Shown in pieces: positions 24,012 to 36,350 of a stretch of DNA of 64,000 nucleotides (position 1 is its first letter; each line of letters begins with the position of its first letter). Below the pieces are notes generated by a model. It saw only the letters and a program-made list of their open reading frames with translations. It searched no databases and had not been told where the DNA came from. Made by a program: the position numbers and the translations under genes. The DNA is from Linepithema humile (Eukaryota; Arthropoda; Insecta; Hymenoptera; Formicidae), in NCBI RefSeq assembly GCF_040581485.1, contig NC_090128.1:19026931-19090930 (forward strand), written 5' to 3'.

Positions 24012-25206
24012 CTAATCATTGAAATTTTCCATCTCCATATTTTCGTTTCTTCTAGTATCTGAAGACTTCGTAAACATACGGATCAATTCTTTGCGAAAAT
24101 TTTTTCCAGTTGCACAATACAAAACAACATCCATTCCATAATTTGCTATCCATAATAAATCGCAGATGAATGTAATTAACTGATAATATCTACCATAGAT
24201 CTGTAAATATGATTAGTATCGTTACAATTAACATTAAGAAATTATAAAAAATAATACAGTTTTCATATTAAATAACATTATATTTGGTAAAATATTAGGA
24301 ATAATAGAAAAAACTAGAATATAAAAAAAATTAATTAATAGCCTTTTATAATATGTAAAATGCATCCTTAAAGAAATCTTGTATTTGATAATTGATTTTT
24401 CTTTAACAAAAAATGTTAATACATACGCCAGTGTTGATAGAAAAAAAAACGATGTGTGTTGGTATATTCAAACATATGAATAAGGTTGAAATAATAACAA
24501 GCATTTTTGTGACTTCAATGTGGAACGCTTCATTGTCAGAACTTTGTGTGTCCTTATTGGAAGCAGAGAAACTTGAAATCATGTTTCTTCGGATACGATT
24601 ATGCTTGCGAATGTTGTAAATTATTAGAGCATTAAAAATTACTATTATTGTTGCAGGTAAAAAACACATTATAATACTATGAATGATATTAAGAATTCTC
24701 CACCAGTATTTTAAGTTTTTTCTCCCATCTGCATCTAAATTTGTGGACCCTATGTTTCTCACAATAATCCATGGGATTGAGTATAAAATTGCTAATCCCG
24801 CCAGTCCAATCACTATTATTTTCGCTCGATTAACTGTGCACAAGGAGCGACGAAGTAGTGGCCACTTGATCACTATATATCGTTGAACTGTAAAGGCCAC
24901 TATAATCCACACACTTAGGAAACAAAATGTAATTTGCAAACCAATCAATAAGATTTTCAACCAATATTCCTCATTTATGATTTTTATCCTTTTAAACCAG
25001 TTTACGAATACCGTCACCAACACTCCATTGTCGGTTATCGCAAGTGCACCCAAGAAGATGCTGGATGAGTTGTAACGTAGCTTTGTGCAAAAGAGCACAC
25101 ACACGGATAGAATGTTGCCCAGCAGAGAAAGACACAAAAAAATTGGTAAGTAATACTTCTCAATGTGCTCAAACACATTCAATGTTGGATTATGTTCGTC
25201 GCTCAT
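24012..25206 (-). CDS. R5: class A peptide-type GPCR, intact
   Basis: Complete frame of about 322 residues: exon 1 24427..25206, exon 2 24012..24200. The donor is GTATGT here (GTACGT in most paralogues), acceptor TTTACAG, phase 0. Start MSDEHNPTLN. TM1 has LGNILSVCVL and TM2 IFLGALAITDNG (Asn replaces the usual Ile after the conserved Asp). QRY replaces DRY, ECL2 carries STNLDADGR, TM6 ICLNIP, TM7 ANYGMDVVLYCA, tail ends ENFND. N-terminal half and ICL1-TM3 are very close to R9, while the C-terminal half is close to R4 and R3. Confidence 0.85.
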
Positions 25207-25549
25207 CCTTGCGTATGAATTTTAAATTGTCATTAACAAGAGTTATTAATGAATTATTAGCGAGCAGTTATTAACGAGGAAAATAACAGAAAGCGTCTGA
25301 ACTTAGAATGGATAAAACCTTGTGCTATACACAATGTCAAACAGTGTTCTTTAATGTAAACTGCTGTTTGATTGAAATTGTCGACGCGTTTTACGGTAGC
25401 AATATAAATCCAATACCGCCGTATGATTGGTTAGAGTCCCATGTTGTTTTGTTTTTTAAAATTTTACATGATGTAAGTGCAGTGTAGTAAAATAAATGTA
25501 TTGCTGTATTATACTCTATGACAATAGACCAGTTCAGCTGACTTAGATC
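25207..25549. other. Upstream flank of R5
   Basis: AT-rich, with a short in-frame-looking TTATTAACGAG duplication near 25230-25280. No gene seen. Confidence 0.4.
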
Positions 25550-26050
25550 TATTCTATAATAAGTCAGATGTGGCTATCGGGCGCAAACGTACTGTGCAGG
25601 CTGTCGCAACCAATTATCTGAAGTCTTATGTTACAGTCGGGAAAAAAAATGTTTAACTTTCATATTCTTTCCGATTATGACAAAGAACAAATTTATTAAC
25701 TTTTTAATGTTCGCACAAAATGTGAATACCACAACAATAGACGATATCATATAACTGTAACACGAATTCCAGTTGACAAAGGTTTTTTGCGACTTTCTTT
25801 ATGTAGATTATTCATTTTTGTGGCAACAATTAATCTTTATTTTTTGTATTATAACATGATATTTATGTAAAACGGTAAGACGCAATGATATCCGTCATAC
25901 GATATGCGATATATCCTACAGCTATAGACGACTTATTGTAGAATAAATCTTAATAACTGTTACAATTATTAAAAATAACATAATATAATTACACAAGCTC
26001 AAACATACATTATACTGCTTTCAAGCTTATCTGCTATATTTACTACAGCA
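25550..26050. repeat. Duplicated intergenic block Q, copy 2
   Basis: Shares AATTATCTGAAGTC, the AAATTTATTAACTTTTTAAT context and CGTCATACGATATGCG with blocks at 11.65 and 37.86 kb. Non-coding. Confidence 0.5.
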
Positions 26051-26677
26051 ATAAGTAGTTTCATTTATTTACATTATTAAAAATTAAAATTTAGATTAAA
26101 ATAAAAAATTCTTCCTGTCACTCGTGTGTGAAACGGGACTTTTATGAGAACCAAAGAGTGACATATAATATGGTACGTGGTAAAAAAAATTAATTAAATT
26201 TTTTGATAAAACACTTTTTATTAGTTTTCTTTATACAAACATTTTTAATTTATAGAAACAATTTTAATAAATAATTTCTTTTTTAATCGTGTAATGTATG
26301 ATTTCTAAATGACAAAAGAAATAATGATTGTGTCATTCATAATAACCTGGAAAAACTTTATAATATTTTTTGTTAATACAATCTGCAGTGTATCGGTTTG
26401 ATTGAAATTGTCAGCGCAAAACTAATTTAATAGCAATTTTAATAGCAATATAATTTTATTTAATAGCAATATAAATTCGATATCGCCGTTGGTTGGAAAA
26501 CCGGCTACCGTTCTATGAGTTTTTATTAATTATTTTATACAACATTCTGCATATTTTTATTTGTACACACATAAGATATATTAAGTAGGCAAACTGATCA
26601 TTATGATACGTTAATTTTAAAATAATTAAACAGATTTGTTATTGCAAAAAAAAACAATTAGATAGTAATTAATATAA

Positions 26678-27125
26678 TGTTTGGAGAACTCGCCGTTTCC
26701 AAGTTATCCGGTTGGAGATCCACCACAGTATTACGATTGTTTTCGACAGACACAAATACGAGACGTATACATTTAAACGTATTACAAAACACAAAACATT
26801 TATTACTTTCACAATACTTTTACATTAGAAAATTACACATGTTTACTTATTGAAGATAAATTGTAAACAACAACAACGGTTCCTAAGAGAAGAGATTTTA
26901 TATTAATCTGTTGCTAAGGACAACGATTAACAAAGACAGACAAAATTATAACACATGATATAACATATGAAATAGAAATACAAATGAACCAACCCCCTTC
27001 ATCGCAAGCTACTCGATCCACTCGCGAATAAAAGGTAGTTGATCATTACCTTTATCAAAGATTGCATATAAACAATTTACATGCAACCGACAATGATATA
27101 AAACTCTGTCGGCGACCGAGCAACA
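26678..27125. mobile_element. 448-bp insertion, possible solo LTR
   Basis: Begins TGTTTGGAGAAC and ends GAGCAACA, so the ends are TGTT...AACA. The paralogous stretch at 44.28 kb runs through (AAGTAATACAAACCTATTTT) without it, showing it is an insertion. No ORF. A target-site duplication is not clear, so the LTR call is tentative. Confidence 0.4.
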
Positions 27126-27439
27126 AACCTATTTTTTGATGTGCAATATTATGTAAAAAATTATTACAGTATTATGCATTGTGACGACAAATCGATGAAA
27201 CATATTTTTACATTTTTAACTACAACATTTTTAACTACAAACATTATTAAATTCAGTAAATTATTTATTTATTGCAATCAACTGAAAATCTTATTTGGCC
27301 GTGTCACACTACACTCTTCGCTCGATTCCTGGCTCTGACGAGCTAGCCCAAGCGTCGGGAAAGGCAAACCGTTTCACACAAATAAATCAAAATTTCTTTT
27401 ACAACATTTCTTTGTGTGGATCTACTAGTTGAAGAACGT
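27126..27439. other. Unassigned spacer
   Basis: Starts with sequence shared with 44.29-44.37 kb (AAACCTATTTTTTG to TTGTGACGACA) and continues into unique sequence. No gene seen. Confidence 0.4.
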
Positions 27440-27740
27440 ATAATTGTTGCAATATTTTTCCGTGCACTGTATCGGTGTATGCATCTTTCTTATCTTGATA
27501 CTTTTAATATCTTTCAGTACTTCTAACGTGCTTATTGAACTATTTATACTTAACTATATTTATATACTATATTGTGATATCGTGAACAAGAGTTTAAGCG
27601 TTTCTCAAGAATTTTTCATTTTACGTATTGTTAACAAACGAGTCCCGTTCCTTTTGTCCAAGTATATTTAAGCATAAATACTAAACCTATAACAAAATAT
27701 AAAGTTTTATTATATTAGTAAAGAGTATACGACATTTTTT
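27440..27740. repeat. Duplicated intergenic block S, copy 1
   Basis: Aligns with 35.88-36.19 kb (shared TTCTAACGTGCTTATTGA, ATTTATACTTAACTATATTT, GTCCAAGT-TATTTAAGCATAAA). It precedes exon 2 of R6 as the other copy precedes exon 2 of R8. The frame is not conserved, so it is probably non-coding. Confidence 0.5.
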
Positions 27741-27916
27741 ATATTTTTCGCATTAACTTAATTGTAAGAATCATAAAAAAAATGTAAAAGTTAATGATTT
27801 AAATAATATATGTATACCATCATGTTTCTTCATTACATTACCTTATAACAATTGAATGATTAAAGTATCAATCGCATTGTTCCGCAAAATTTTTCATGTC
27901 TATACCTTCGTTCATT

Positions 27917-29517
27917 CTATGTACTATCTGAACGTTTTGTAAAGATGCGAATCAATTCTTTGCGAAAATTCTTCCCAGTTGCGCTGTAGAGAACAAAGTT
28001 TATTCCGTAACTTATAAGATTTAAAAATATGCCAATGGGATAAAGGTTGTAAATATCCGCATTCCCTATCTGCAAATATGATTATAAGCATTATAAGTTA
28101 TTATTAAAAGAAAATAAACAATAACACAGTTTTTATATTGTTTGCGTTAAAAGAAATTTAGAAACAATAAAAAAAAAATTTAAAAATTAAAAAATTAATT
28201 AATACTTTTCTATAACATGTAAAATGTATTTGTAAAGTAAAGAAACTTTGTATTTGATAATTGATTTTTCTTTAATTGTAAATGTTAATACGTACGCCAT
28301 AGACCAGCGCTCGGAATTAGTTGCACATTTCGAGCCGATTTCTGAGACGACGCCTCCTGTTCCCCCACTACCGCCCGGCCGCTGGCGGCCGAGCCGCCGA
28401 TAGCTCTGGCGCAGGAGCGTTTTATATAAGATATAAACTGGGTTGTTGAGGTACCTCTCAGAAAATAGTAATATTTTCTTTGTTACATAAATAATGTTTA
28501 TTTTTATTAATAATTAAATATATATATATTATGTAATAATAAAAATAAACATTATTTATGTAATGAAGAAAATGTTACGATTTCCTAAAAGATGCCTAAA
28601 CAATCCAGTCTGTTTCTAATATAAAACGCTCCTGAGCCAGAGCTATCGGCGGCTCGGGCGCCAGCGGCCGGGCGGTAGTGGGGGAACAGGAGGCGTTGTC
28701 TCGGAAATCGGCCCGAAATGTGCAACTAATTCCGAGCGCTGCCATAGACGATATACATTATAACGACTTGTAGAGGTATATTCAAACATATGAATAAGCT
28801 TGAAATAATAACAAGCATTTTTGTGACTTCAATGTGTGACTCTTCATTGTCAGAACTTTGTGTTTTCTTATTGGAAGCAGCAGAACTTAAAATCAAGTTT
28901 CTTTGGATACGATTATGCTTGCGAATGTTGTACATTATTAGGCCATTAAAAATTGCTATCATTATTGCTGGTAAGACAAACGTTATGATAGTATCAATGG
29001 CGCTTACACTTATTATCCAGAGTTTCATTGTATTATATTCTCTAGGTAATAGATTGTACGCCAAAATACTGAACAGAATAAACCAAGGGATAGAGTATAA
29101 AACTGCTAATCCCGCCAGTACAATCAATGTGATTATCGCTCGATTAACTGTGCACAAGGAGCGACGAAGTGGCCACTTGATCGCTATATATCGTTGAACT
29201 GTAAAGGCCACTACAATCCACACACTCAGGAAACAAAATAAAAATCGTAAACCAATGAAAAGAATGGTCAACCAAAATTCATAAAGTAGAATTTCCATGA
29301 AAAACAACCATAACATGAATGACGTCACTAACACACCAATGTCGCTCATCGCAAGTGCACCCAAGTAGATACTGGATGAATGGTAACGTAGTTTTGTGCA
29401 AAAGAGTACACACACGGATAGACTGTTGCCCACCAAAGAAAGACACAAGAAAATCGGTATGCAGTATTGTCTAATATATATAACCACTTTCGGTATTGTA
29501 TCATATTCGGCGTCCAT
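27917..29517 (-). pseudogene. R6: class A GPCR, exon 1 disrupted by a MITE at its donor
   Basis: Exon 1 runs from 29517 (MDAEYDTIPK) through TM6 (ICLNIPLQVV) to the element boundary at 28742. Exon 2 (27917..28069, acceptor TTTGCAG) is intact and reads through LISYGINFVLYSATGKNFRKEL to a TAG after RSDST. A 437-bp hAT-type MITE (28305-28741) sits inside the last codons of exon 1. The duplicated target CCATAGAC means the final TAT-GGC codons and the original donor GTACGT now lie on the far side of the element. Unspliced reading enters the MITE and stops after five codons (YGSARN then stop), giving a receptor without TM7. Exon 1 has no other damage except a missing codon in LLRR (WPLRRS). Function requires a new donor or excision; I call it disrupted. 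Confidence 0.8.
28305..28741. mobile_element. hAT-type fold-back MITE, 437 bp
   Basis: Almost the whole element is one inverted repeat. The left arm starts CAGCGCTCGGAATTAG and the right arm ends with its complement; arms of ~200 bp surround an AT-rich centre around 28500-28560. The 8-bp duplication CCATAGAC flanks it (28297-28304 and 28742-28749). A CAG-starting terminal repeat plus 8-bp target duplication is the hAT superfamily signature. No transposase. The arms are very GC-rich against an AT-rich host. Confidence 0.85.
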
Positions 29518-30384
29518 CCTTATGATTGATTTTGAATTGTTAGCTGCAGTTGTTAATGAGAAAGGAAGTGGAAAATGTCTGAAGTTAATAAAACGTAGAG
29601 TGGATAAAACCTTATGTTATAAACAATGTTAAACAATTCCGTTGTTATTATAAATTTGATTATAAAACGGTAGATATAAACCGCTTTGTTTGAAAAATTG
29701 TCAGAGCAACGGTAGCAATATAAAGTCGATACGTACGATTGGAAAACTGGCTACAGTTCTGTGTTTTGTTTAATAAAATTTTAATTAATATAAGTGAAAT
29801 TTAGTAAAATATGTACTGCTTATTCACCGTTAGATCAATTAAGCCTTCTTAATGTTACTGTTACTAACATTTAAAAACATTATATAATTTCACATGAAAC
29901 GTCAGTTATACACTGTACTATTTTCAAGCTTGTCTGTTGGATTAAAGTAGACTTTATTTACATTATTAAAAAATTAAAATTTATATTTAAATTAAAAATT
30001 CTTGCTGTCGTTTATGCACGACATCGAGCTCTCGTGAGAATCGGTGAGTTACACATACAATAGGTGTGGAAAAGTTAGTTAAATTATAAGTGGTAGAAAA
30101 AGTTAATTAAATTTTTTACTCAAACCTTGTTAATTGCACATATATTTTTAATTCGAAATAACTTTAATTAATTTTTGTTTTAGTCGTGCAACGTATGATT
30201 ACTAAAATATAAAGTAAAAAATTATAAAGTAAAAAAAAAAATTATTATATAAAATCAAAAAATAAAAATACATATATATGTAACACATGTGTTACTTAAT
30301 GAGCGTTATTCGTAAATATCGTTTTGAAACAATTAAGTATTATACGATAATTATGCCTCATCGTGTTTTATCATTATAATTGCA
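29518..30384. other. Upstream flank of R6
   Basis: AT-rich duplicated flank. A degenerate paired motif (AAACGG...AACCGC) near 29665-29690 lies where R1 and R4 have AACCGGTT pairs. No gene. Confidence 0.4.
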
Positions 30385-30570
30385 CGATAGTATCATACCA
30401 TTCCTCATAAGTTTGCATCTCTAAGACATCTTCGTTTTTTCTAATGTCTAAACGACTGGTAGACGTTGCGAAAAATTCTTTTCAGTTGTACAATAAACAA
30501 CATAGTTTGTTCTGAAATTTGCTACAAATACCCAACTACTGATACATTTACGGTCGAATCATAAATCATT
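30385..30570 (-). pseudogene. Orphan receptor TM7-exon relic
   Basis: Same relic class; here even the acceptor AG is lost (TTTGCAAATGATT). Stops and indels throughout. Confidence 0.45.
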
Positions 30571-31503
30571 TGCAAACATGATTATTATCGTTATATGTCA
30601 TTATTAAAAAAATGTAAACAATAATACAGTTTTTATATTAATTGAATTTATATAGTCTTAACAGTAAAGCGTAGTATTTTCGTAGCTATTTTATTCATAT
30701 ACTATACATACTTCTAACTTCATAAAACTGTTATATAATGCAACAAAGTAAATGTCTCAACAATCAAACAATTAACAGGCAGATGTTTTTATTTTTATTT
30801 TTCTTCAATATTGTTTGAGAGTTTAATATTTAAAAATAGTTATAACATTTCTTTTGTTAATATGTAGTCAAATATGTAAATGTCCGAGTGTTAAAATATT
30901 TTTCTTGTTGTTGATAAATATAATGCGCGCGCGCGATTAAACATTAAGAATTCTAAAATAAAATTTGAAATTTAGGGAAAAGTTAATTAATATCATTTTA
31001 TAATACATAGAATATTGCCTGCAGAGAATACATTTTGAAAGTAAAGAAACTATATATTTGATAATTAAATAATATTAAAAAAACTTTTTGATTACTTTCT
31101 AATGAAATAAGTTGAATTAGATTTTTTTATCTCACCATTGTTAATTGCAATTAGCAATTTTTAATAAAAAATAATTTAAAAAATTAAATATCACGTTATA
31201 TAATTCATATCGTGTTGAGATGCCGTATGATATAATCACTAACGAATCCTGATGTCGATAATAGGGGAAGTTTTGACCTGATTTAATGCATTTTTTACCA
31301 AGATTCTTGAAACGGATCCAGCAAAATTAATTTTTTTTAACTTGGAAAAGGGGGGGGTTTATACATATAAAAAATAAAATAATTTTATACATATTTTTAT
31401 TTAAAAAATTTGCTACTGTAATATACTAAGAAAACAATTTAAAATTAGAAAATAAACTAAAATTATAAATTAATGATTCATGTAAAATGTGTGTATATAT
31501 TTT
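30571..31503. other. Intergenic, no gene
   Basis: AT-rich. Shares blocks with 42.1-42.8 kb (for example GAGTTTAATATTTA-AAATAGTTAT). A unique stretch around 31255-31365 contains a G8 run. No coding evidence. Confidence 0.4.
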
Positions 31504-31513
31504 GCGCGCGCGC

Positions 31514-31553
<40 letters not shown>
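31504..31553 (+). repeat. (GC)n(GT)n microsatellite
   Basis: About six GC then about nineteen GT dinucleotides, immediately upstream of CAACATCATG-like array sequence. A homologous (GT)n tract sits at the same position relative to exon 2 of R9 (39661-39710), so it predates that duplication. Confidence 0.9.
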
Positions 31554-31555
<2 letters not shown>

Positions 31556-31633
31556 CATCATGTTTCATCATAATATTATTTTATACATAACAATTGAATG
31601 ATTAAGTATGAATCGCACTGTTCCTAAAATTTT

Positions 31634-32807
31634 TCATTCTACATCTTCCCTTCTACTATCTGAACGTTTCATAAACATGCAAATTAATTCTTTGCAAAAA
31701 TTCCTTCCAGTTGCGCAGTAGAGAACAAAATTTGTTGCATAATTTATTATATATAACAAACCGCTGACATGTGAATATATGACAAAATTCATATTAAATA
31801 TCTGCAAATAAGATTATTAGCGTCATAAGTTATCAAAACATAATAAACAATTACACAGTTTTTATATGAATTGCATTAAAAAAATTTAGTAATAATAGCA
31901 AAAATTAATTTAAATATTAAAAAAACTTAATTAATACTTTTTTGTAATATGTAAAATGTGTTTCCAAAGTAAAATAATTCTTTATTTGATAGCTGATTTT
32001 TCTTTAACAATAAATGTTAATACGTACCTCATATAACAAACCAAGCAGAATGACGTTCCAAGGTGTATGTAAACATATGAATAAGGTTGAAATGATAACA
32101 AGCATTTTTGAGACTTCAATGTGGGACGCTTCATTGTCAGAACTTTGTGTTTTCTTATTGGAAACAGAAAAACTTAAAATCATGTTTCTTCGGATACAAT
32201 TTTGCTTTCGGATATTGTATACTATTAGAGTATTAGAAATTGCTATTATTGTTGCAGATAAGAAAGACGTTATAATAGCATGAATGATACTAAAAGTCCA
32301 CCACCAGTACTTTAAGTTTTTTCTCTCATTTGCATCTAAATTTGTGTACAAAATGTTTTTCATAATAAACCATGGGATTGAGTTTAAAACCGCTAATCCC
32401 GCCAGTCCAATCACTATGATTTTCGCTCGATTCACTGTGCACAAGGAGTGACGAAGTAGCGGTCACTTGACCACTATATATCGTTGAATTGTAAAGGCCA
32501 CTACAATCCACACACTCAGAAAAGAAAATAAATTTTGCAAACCATGCCATAAAATTAGCAACCAATATTCCACAGTTATAATTTTCATTTTTATAAACCA
32601 CCTCCCGAATACCGTCACTAACTCACCAATGTCGCTTATCGCAAGTGCACCCAAGTAGATGCAGGATGAGTTGTAACGTAGTTTTGTGCAAAAGAGCACA
32701 TATACAGATAGACTGTTGCCCAACAGAGAAAGACACAAGAAAATCGGTAAGTAGTACTTCTCAATGTGATTTATCACATTCCACGTTGAATTATATTCGT
32801 CGCTCAT
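31634..32807 (-). pseudogene. R7: class A GPCR with one Trp-to-TGA stop
   Basis: Exon 1 32028..32807, exon 2 31634..31801 (168-nt class), phase-0 intron (GTACGT/TTTGCAG). The frame is open from MSDEYNSTWN to a TGA after RREDVE except for one TGA at 32463-32465, where every other receptor has Trp of KWPLLRRSLCT at the start of ICL2. The reading frame continues unchanged after it (PLLRHSLCTVNRAK). QRY replaces DRY; TM7 is INYATNFVLYCA. Exon 1 and the 5' flank are nearly identical to R2, but exon 2 and its flank are like R8 and R9, so R7 is a mosaic. Either a very young pseudogene or a recoded gene. Confidence 0.8.
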
Positions 32808-33746
32808 CTTTGCGTATTGATTTTGAAGCAGCTTGCTTGCTTGTTAGCAGCAGTTCTTAACGAAAAAAAAAGCAGAAATCTTGTGTCATACACAACGTCG
32901 AACAGTTCTCTATAATATAAATTGTAGTTTTCCGGTTTGATTGAATTTGTCAGCGCATTTTAGCAATATAAATTTGTTACAGCTTTATATTTTGTTTTCA
33001 AAAATTTTAAATAATATAAGTGTAATTTAGTAAAATGTGTACTGCCGCATTATTCACCGTTACTACAGATTAATTAAGTTTTCTTAGTGCTACTGTTACT
33101 AAGATTTGAAGACATTATATCATTTCAGATCAAACATCAGTTATACACTGCACTGTTTTCAAGCACCTTGCTGGTTTTTATATAATTATAAAAAGAAAAA
33201 TTAGTGCTTTCGAAAGAACTGGCGCGTTTTTATTTAATAAGTTAATTAAATTTTTTAATAAGATATTTTTAATTAAATAACTTTTATAATATAAATACGG
33301 TTAGTTACACATACGTTTTTAATAGGAAACAATTTTAATTAATTCTGTTCTAATTAAGTAATGTATGATTTTTGAAGAATAGAAAAAGATTTTTTATCTT
33401 AAAATACTAAGAAAATAATTTAAAAGTGCAAGAAAAGTATAAAATTATATATAAAAACGTATATACAAAGCAGTTCTTTAAGACAAGAATGATAAGCAAA
33501 TAAAAAGAATAAGAGTATAAATCTCTTGTGCCAATAAATAAATCATCTTTATGATTCATAGGTTTTTTATTTACTAGTTAAATGCGTGTCTTGTACATAC
33601 AGTTATTGTTTAATGTGTGTGTTATTTGTAAACACATCTTTGAAAAAATTAATTATATTATATGACATAAGTGATGATATAAATATAACTACATACAATG
33701 AATAAAAATTAATGCCACATATTTTTTATTTTTAACTTTTCTATAG
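32808..33746. other. Upstream flank of R7
   Basis: Nearly identical to the R2 flank (6.0-6.95 kb). No gene. Confidence 0.5.
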
Positions 33747-34265
33747 TTATTGTTCTAAAAACAGAATATATTGCATTTGTAAAAAGTTATCTATATCTTC
33801 AAGATTGTAATTTTGATATTGCGCGCAGATTTTGTAGCGTTCCCATTTTTTTGCGCAATAAAATTTTCTCTTTATTGATCGGTGCACGCGTCGCTTTCTA
33901 CATTTAACTCGCTCTACCCTCGTTGCCCGTGAGACGCAATCCGATACTTTTTGTATCATTAAATTTTTTGGCATCTTACAACCTGTACAAAATCCCCTAA
34001 ACATCTACAGTTGTTCTCACAATAGTTTTGTCAATTCTCGACACATTCATTATCATTAATGCTGTAAGCGATATTCCTATATTGCTTGTCACTCGCTGAT
34101 GTAAATTACTCTCTGAGTAACCGATTCTCTTCATATTGATCTTTGCGAATTAAAATCATATCACTATGCGGTTCTCTTGAAGCACACTCTCATCGAGCGT
34201 CAATCGTATGCCGCACTTACACACGACACAATTGTTGCATTGGACAAAAGTCTTATAAATACAGG
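33747..34265 (-). other. Duplicated Cys/Lys-rich ORF block, copy C (best preserved)
   Basis: Unrecognised. Three open pieces lie on the minus strand. A Cys-rich segment CNNCVVCKCGIRLTLDESVL (~34175-34250) ends in a stop 24 nt further on. A 45-codon ATG-initiated piece (MKRIGYSESN...) covers ~33985-34120. A 3' ORF 33747-34004 (85 codons, MFRGFCTGCKM) has a basic, Cys-containing body (VKCRKRRVHRS, KFYCAKK) and ends NFLQMQYILFLEQ. A possible acceptor TTTTGTACAG lies at 33983-33992. Splice phases do not join the first and last pieces directly. Copies A and B carry stops, copy C does not in the 3' ORF. No copia insertion follows this copy, so it represents the pre-insertion arrangement. Could be a small gene or a decayed transposon gene. 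Confidence 0.35.
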
Positions 34266-34299
34266 CTTTCAAAATGCCTGTTTAATTCTTTAAAAAATT

Positions 34300-35879
34300 T
34301 TGGAGTTGTGTATGCCACACTCTTCCCTGTACCTAACTTATGAGCCACCAAAGTTTTATAAGTTCTCATTTTTATTTTTTGTTTTAAAATTTAATTGCAC
34401 AATTAAAATTGTAAGTTCTATTAGAGTATAGTTATTTCTATAAAGCTATATTATTTTTCCAATTCTGAATATCTCATAAAAACGGCTTTATTTTAGTTAC
34501 TAAATTTAAACATTTAATTAACTTTAAGTATAAAAATTCTTGATTTTATTTCGTCACTGAGAAGACAAGTTCTAGTGGCACATTATCTCAAGTAATATCC
34601 ACATTTTACTTAATTTTTGTATCTGTAGCTCAATCGTGCCTCTCGATTACATTGAGAGGACAAGTCACTTATACTCACTCCTTGTCGTTAGTGTGGCCGA
34701 TTCGCACACTCACTAAAATAATTAATTTCAATAGACTCACATGTCATCTTTTAAAGCCCAATGTCGTAACCGCACCGTGCCGGTGGACAGAATCAACTTC
34801 GCCGATTGATCGCCCAGTTTGTGTGTTGTAACAAATGCGTGTTGTCACGTTGCGCGGCGAATAGTGACAACCACGTTAAAAACAATGGCTTAGTTTACAC
34901 CGATTGTTTAGTACGCGTACCAAGTATTAAATCTGCTTCTTTGATTGGTGTAGATTTTACACTTAACAATTTATACCTATCAAAGAAGCAGATTTAGTAT
35001 TTGGTACGCGTACTAAACAATCGATGTAAACTAAGCCAATGAGATTTGTGCCGCAAACAGTAATAATCGTGCTATAAGCAGTGAAATTTACTTTGTACAG
35101 TGGACAATAGCTTCCGGCTGTTCCCAATTTCCATTGAGACAAAACCGATTGTAGCCGAATAGATTTCTGGTAACGACCCAAGATATAGATTTTACTCCAA
35201 CAAAACGATGTTTCAATTTAATGGTTGTTATATGAAAGAATATTAATGAGGCAACAAACCAACGAATTAATATGTGTAACGACAAACCCAGTTCAACTAG
35301 CAATACCGCGCTCGATACGATTTTACTACGGTTTGGTTGGGCGGAGTCCAAATTTGGTTGTGCAGAGAACAGAATAAATAAATAAATAAAAATTTTACGA
35401 AAAACATGATTATAACCAACGAGTGTCCTAAATTCTCTACGGTTTTTCCTTTTCTATAATTTCATAAAATCTGTATATCAAACGATCCACTGATCGTTTA
35501 CAAATATTTCTAAAATTTTATCGATTGAGTCTCATGTTTAGGTCCAAACATTATCGCCGTGACTGCGCCAGGACGAAACATATGTCATAAATGAAAGTTA
35601 CAAACATTTATTTTCACATCAATATACATTGATTAATTACATATTTGTGTACTACAATACATGTAAACAGTATGATAATTATACGTATAAGTATATATAT
35701 ATAAATTTTTAGCTTTTTTATAAAATATTTTGCGAATAGTACATGTACGTCATTAATGTAATATTGACAATTTAATTTGCTTTTCGATTCAAGATATAAT
35801 AATTTAATTCTAACAATAAATGGATCAACATTTCTTTCAAAGTGTGTACTTGTCTACTTTCAGTTGCAGAACTGATAAA
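34300..35879. other. Unique spacer with one hairpin, no gene
   Basis: Sequence unlike the rest of the array and more even in base composition. Several short ORFs overlap on opposite strands without codon bias or family resemblance. The only clear structure is the inverted repeat at 34886-35038. Confidence 0.4.
34886..35038. repeat. ~60-bp inverted repeat (MITE-like hairpin)
   Basis: Left arm (34886-34946) starts TGGCTTAGTTTACACCGATT and reads through TAGTACGCGTACCAA to TTCTTTGAT. The right arm (34979-35038) is its near-perfect complement, separated by ~32 bp. Arms differ at only a few positions. No clear target duplication. Probably a tiny MITE or a snap-back duplication. Confidence 0.7.
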
Positions 35880-36190
35880 CTTGTGATTCTGGTAATTTTT
35901 TTCCATGCACTATGTCGGTGTATCATATATTTTTTTTTATTAATACTATTAATATGTTTTAGTAGTTCTAACGTGCTTATTGACCTATTTATACTTAACT
36001 ATATTTATGTAATGTTACTATTTGTGATTTTGTGGTCAAGAGTTTTAGAAATCCTTAAGAATATTTCTATTGCATATTGTTAACAAATGCAGTACCAAAT
36101 GTGCCATTTCTATTGTCCAAGTCTATTTAAGCATAAATTTTAAACCTGTAACAAAATATAGAGTTATATTACACAAAGAATCTAGTACAT
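35880..36190. repeat. Duplicated intergenic block S, copy 2
   Basis: Counterpart of 27.44-27.74 kb, downstream of R8. Confidence 0.5.
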
Positions 36191-36350
36191 TTTTTATCTT
36201 TTCCGTATTAATTTAATTGTAAGAATTGTAAAAATAATCGTAAAAAATAATAATTAATAATTTATATAATATGTGTATACCGTCATGTTTCACCATTACC
36301 TTATGACAATTGAATGAGTAAGTATCAATCGCACTGTTCCTCAAAATTTT

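Noticed and set aside
35820..36083. 87-codon hydrophobic plus-strand ORF
   Set aside because: The aligned duplicated block at 27.44-27.67 kb does not keep the frame, so it is AT-rich non-coding sequence.
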